Source: Lentzea sp. NEAU-D7 (GTDB lineage: Bacteria; Actinomycetota; Actinomycetes; Mycobacteriales; Pseudonocardiaceae). From it: a stretch of DNA of 64,000 bases. Of this stretch, positions 61,720 to 64,000 are shown piece after piece. The DNA lies in assembly GCF_026242055.1 (NCBI RefSeq), contig NZ_JAPJDL010000008.1:1-64000 (forward strand). Direction: 5' to 3'. Within the stretch, counting starts at the first letter, position 1. Each line of letters starts with the position of its first letter. The notes beneath the pieces are model-generated. The model made no database searches, was not told where the DNA came from, and saw nothing but the letters and a program-made list of their open reading frames with translations. The translations under genes were made by a program, and so were the position numbers.

Positions 61720-64000
61720 CGGGAAGGCAGCACGTGGACGAGTTCGAGGCGTTACTGGAGACCGCCGCCGCCCGGTTGCGGGCGGCGGAGAGCGGGAACC
61801 GCGAAGGGGTCCTGGACCCGGTCACGCCCGCGATCGCGGAGAAGCTGCTCTCGGCCACCGTGCCCGCGGGACACGACGCCGTCGACGTGGCGCTGATCGC
61901 GGGCATGCTCCTCTTCGCGCACGGCAACGCGTTGCCGCCAGGTGAGGCGCGAACGGCCGCGCTGGGGGCGGCCAGGTCCGTACTCGCCGAGGTCTCCCGG
62001 CACAGTGAGGGGATGGCACCCGCGGTGCGAGCGGCGATCGCGGCGGCCGTGGACCTCGACGACGTGGGCAACGTGCGCACCGGCAAGCACATGATGGAGA
62101 TAGCGATCAAGACCGGCGACGCCAACGCGCTCGCGCACGCGATCTCCGGCTACCGCACCACGCTCCAGCAGGACGGTGGCGGCACCCACCCCGACCGTCT
62201 GGAGGCGATGTCCAACCTCTCCACCGCGTTGCGCATGAGGTACGAGCGCACCAGGCGCCTCGCCGACCTCGCGGAGGCGTTCGACTGGGCGGAACGTGCC
62301 GTCGAGGCCTCCGACCCCGGTTCACCGGCGCGCCCGAACCTTCTGACGACACTGGCCGTCTGCCTTGGCCTGCTAGCCGACCACACCGGAACGGAGGACC
62401 TGCGCGACCCCGCGGTCGACCATCTCCGCGAGGCGGTCGCCGCCACACCGGCCGACGATCCTCGGCGAACAGCGCGGCTGACGAACCTGGCGATCACGCT
62501 CCGCTCCCGCGCGCAACGGCGCCGATCCGTTCCCGATCTCGACGAGGCGATCGACCTGCTGCGCGCGACCGCGACCGCCGGCCGGCACCAGGAGCGAGCG
62601 GTGAGGCTGACCGCACTGGGCGCCGCTCTGGTGCTCAGGTACGAGTGGACCCGGGATCTGTCCGTTCTGGATGAAGCGGTCGAATCTCACCAGGAGGCAC
62701 TGCGGATGACACAGCAGGACGACGCCCTGCAGCCGGCGCGGGCGGCCAACCTCGGCCTGACCCTGCGCGGCCGGTTCGAAGCGACCGGAGCGGACGAGGA
62801 CCTGGACGCCGCGGTCGACGCGCTTCGCATCGCGTGGGACCATGGGTCGCCCCAGGACGTCCGGTTCGGAGCGTGGGCGTCGGACTTCGGCACCACCCTG
62901 CTGACACGCTTCGAACGGCACCGGGACTTCGCGGACCTGGAATTCGCGGTGCGGGCGTGTGATCGCGCGGTCGAGTGCACCGAGCCCGGCTCGCCCGACC
63001 TGGCGCGCCGGCTCTCGAACCTGGGCATGGTGCTCCGCGCGAACTACGACGAGACGTCGTCGGCAGAGGACCTGCGGATCTGCGTGGAACACCACCTGGC
63101 GGCCGTAGAGGCGTTGCCGGAGAACGAACCGGGAGCAGGAGCGATCCTGTCGAACTGCGCGAACGCGCTGCGGACGTCGTTCGAGCTGCTGGGCCGGACC
63201 GATCACCTCGACCTGGCGATCGAGACCGCGCGACGGGCGGTCGCGGCCGTTCCCGGCGGGCATGCGTCGTTGCCCCGTTACCGCTCGAACCTGGGGGCGA
63301 TGCTGCGCGTGCGGTTCGTGCACGGCGGGGATGAGGCCGACCTCGACGCCGCGGTCGAGCATCAGCGGTACGCGGTCGACGAGAGCACGGAACTCGATCC
63401 CAGGCGCAACCGCTACCGGTCGAACCTCAGCAGCATCCTGCTCACCCGCTACGAGCGGACCGGTGGTGCCACGGACCTGGACGAGGCCATCGACGTCGCT
63501 CGGCAGGCCACCGGCACACGGTCGCTCTCGGCCATGGACCGGTTGAGGTGTCTTTCTGTTCTCGCCGCCGGCCTTGTCTCGAGGTTCGAGCGGTTCGGCG
63601 CGCTGGGCGATCTCAACGAGGCGATCGAGGCGAACCGCGAGACGGTGGAGGAACTCCCGCTCGGGCACGTCGACCGCAACCGGGCGTTGACGAACCTCAC
63701 GACACTGGCGATGACCAGGTTCGTCAGGACCGAGTCCGGCGGTGACCTCGACGATGCCGTCCTCTCCGGGCGGGCGGCCGTCGAGAACACGCCGGCGGGA
63801 CATCCGGATCGCGCCGGTCGGATGTCGAACCTTGGCATCGCACTGGAGTTGAGGTACCGGCTGAAGCGAGACCCCGAGGACCTCGACGAGGCCGTCCGGA
63901 TGAGCCGTGGCGCGGTCGAGGCGACACCTGAGAAGGCGATCGGCCGGCCGGGCCGTGCGGCCAACCTAGGACTCGTCCTGCTGCGCAAGTACGAGCGCGA
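61716..64000 (+). CDS. TPR-repeat protein (second), runs off the window
   Basis: An open frame from the ATG at 61716 (overlapping the previous stop by ATGA) continues to the window end, at least 761 codons. After a 130-residue helical N-terminus come ten or so TPR-like units with the signature NLGxxLxxRYE, DLDEAVxxxRxAV and spacing near 47 residues. It is a relative of the preceding protein. What lies at its C-terminus cannot be seen; a further effector domain is possible. Translational coupling of all three genes suggests a stable complex. Confidence 0.85.
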   Translation, partial: MTGRQHVDEFEALLETAAARLRAAESGNREGVLDPVTPAIAEKLLSATVPAGHDAVDVALIAGMLLFAHGNALPPGEARTAALGAARSVLAEVSRHSEGMAPAVRAAIAAAVDLDDVGNVRTGKHMMEIAIKTGDANALAHAISGYRTTLQQDGGGTHPDRLEAMSNLSTALRMRYERTRRLADLAEAFDWAERAVEASDPGSPARPNLLTTLAVCLGLLADHTGTEDLRDPAVDHLREAVAATPADDPRRTARLTNLAITLRSRAQRRRSVPDLDEAIDLLRATATAGRHQERAVRLTALGAALVLRYEWTRDLSVLDEAVESHQEALRMTQQDDALQPARAANLGLTLRGRFEATGADEDLDAAVDALRIAWDHGSPQDVRFGAWASDFGTTLLTRFERHRDFADLEFAVRACDRAVECTEPGSPDLARRLSNLGMVLRANYDETSSAEDLRICVEHHLAAVEALPENEPGAGAILSNCANALRTSFELLGRTDHLDLAIETARRAVAAVPGGHASLPRYRSNLGAMLRVRFVHGGDEADLDAAVEHQRYAVDESTELDPRRNRYRSNLSSILLTRYERTGGATDLDEAIDVARQATGTRSLSAMDRLRCLSVLAAGLVSRFERFGALGDLNEAIEANRETVEELPLGHVDRNRALTNLTTLAMTRFVRTESGGDLDDAVLSGRAAVENTPAGHPDRAGRMSNLGIALELRYRLKRDPEDLDEAVRMSRGAVEATPEKAIGRPGRAANLGLVLLRKYER

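Noticed and set aside
58861-64000. Repeating pattern of about 47 residues as a DNA repeat or CRISPR-like array
   Set aside because: The repeats are at protein level (TPR units) with diverged DNA; no identical repeats and spacers.

Overview
The window is high-GC DNA with the gene style of a mycelial actinomycete: GTG starts, GTGA and ATGA overlaps, and a TTA codon in a cluster gene. Its gene content suggests Pseudonocardiales, but that placement is inference because no 16S or marker gene is present. No tRNA, rRNA or CRISPR array was seen.

Positions 1-34832 look like a natural-product gene cluster. It opens with the first 67 codons of a class II DAHP synthase, which feeds the shikimate pathway. 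Next come an aldo/keto reductase, a fused ligase-carrier-thioesterase protein and an MIO ammonia-lyase with a tyrosine-type selectivity pair. Four regulators follow (two IclR, two closely related LysR), with a discrete acyltransferase among them. The core operon (11448-23574) encodes an ACP-KS-AT-AT-ACP polyketide synthase, a C-A-PCP NRPS module whose adenylation code reads as glycine, a thioesterase with Cys in place of Ser, an old-yellow-enzyme-type FMN/FAD/FeS reductase and a P450. A salicylate synthase, a ligase relic, a GT1 glycosyltransferase, an aromatic-type aldehyde dehydrogenase, a bicupin protein, and an ACP/AMP-ligase/P450/KASIII-like cassette complete it. The likely product is an aryl-primed (salicyl or coumaroyl) polyketide-glycine hybrid, possibly glycosylated. 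That is inference.

Positions 35075-40220 (minus strand) hold a PLP decarboxylase, a tryptophan-2,3-dioxygenase-like protein, a flavin monooxygenase broken by an in-frame TGA, and an MFS exporter. Positions 40507-45599 hold sugar genes: an L-fucose/L-galactose-type dehydrogenase, an L-rhamnose-mutarotase-like protein, an isomerase relic, an aldonolactone-oxidase-type flavoprotein and a GDP-mannose-3,5-epimerase-like SDR, with a GDP-mannose-hydrolase-like Nudix gene divergent. Read together they outline a possible bacterial GDP-mannose to L-galactose to L-ascorbate-type route.

Positions 45600-56152 form an island of insertion-sequence debris: an ISL3-type relic, the two ends of one disrupted IS, a serine-recombinase tail and a near-complete second copy of the same IS. 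Inside it lie a 1756-residue NACHT/HEAT-repeat NTPase and a PD-(D/E)XK nuclease-like protein, a plausible defence pair.

Positions 56383-64000 hold a second conflict-type locus: a TIR/SEFIR-domain protein divergent from an overlapping operon of a CHAT caspase-like protease and two large TPR proteins. The last one runs off the window. The TPR and CHAT parts look like the two halves of a familiar TPR-CHAT fusion, split and placed in reversed order.
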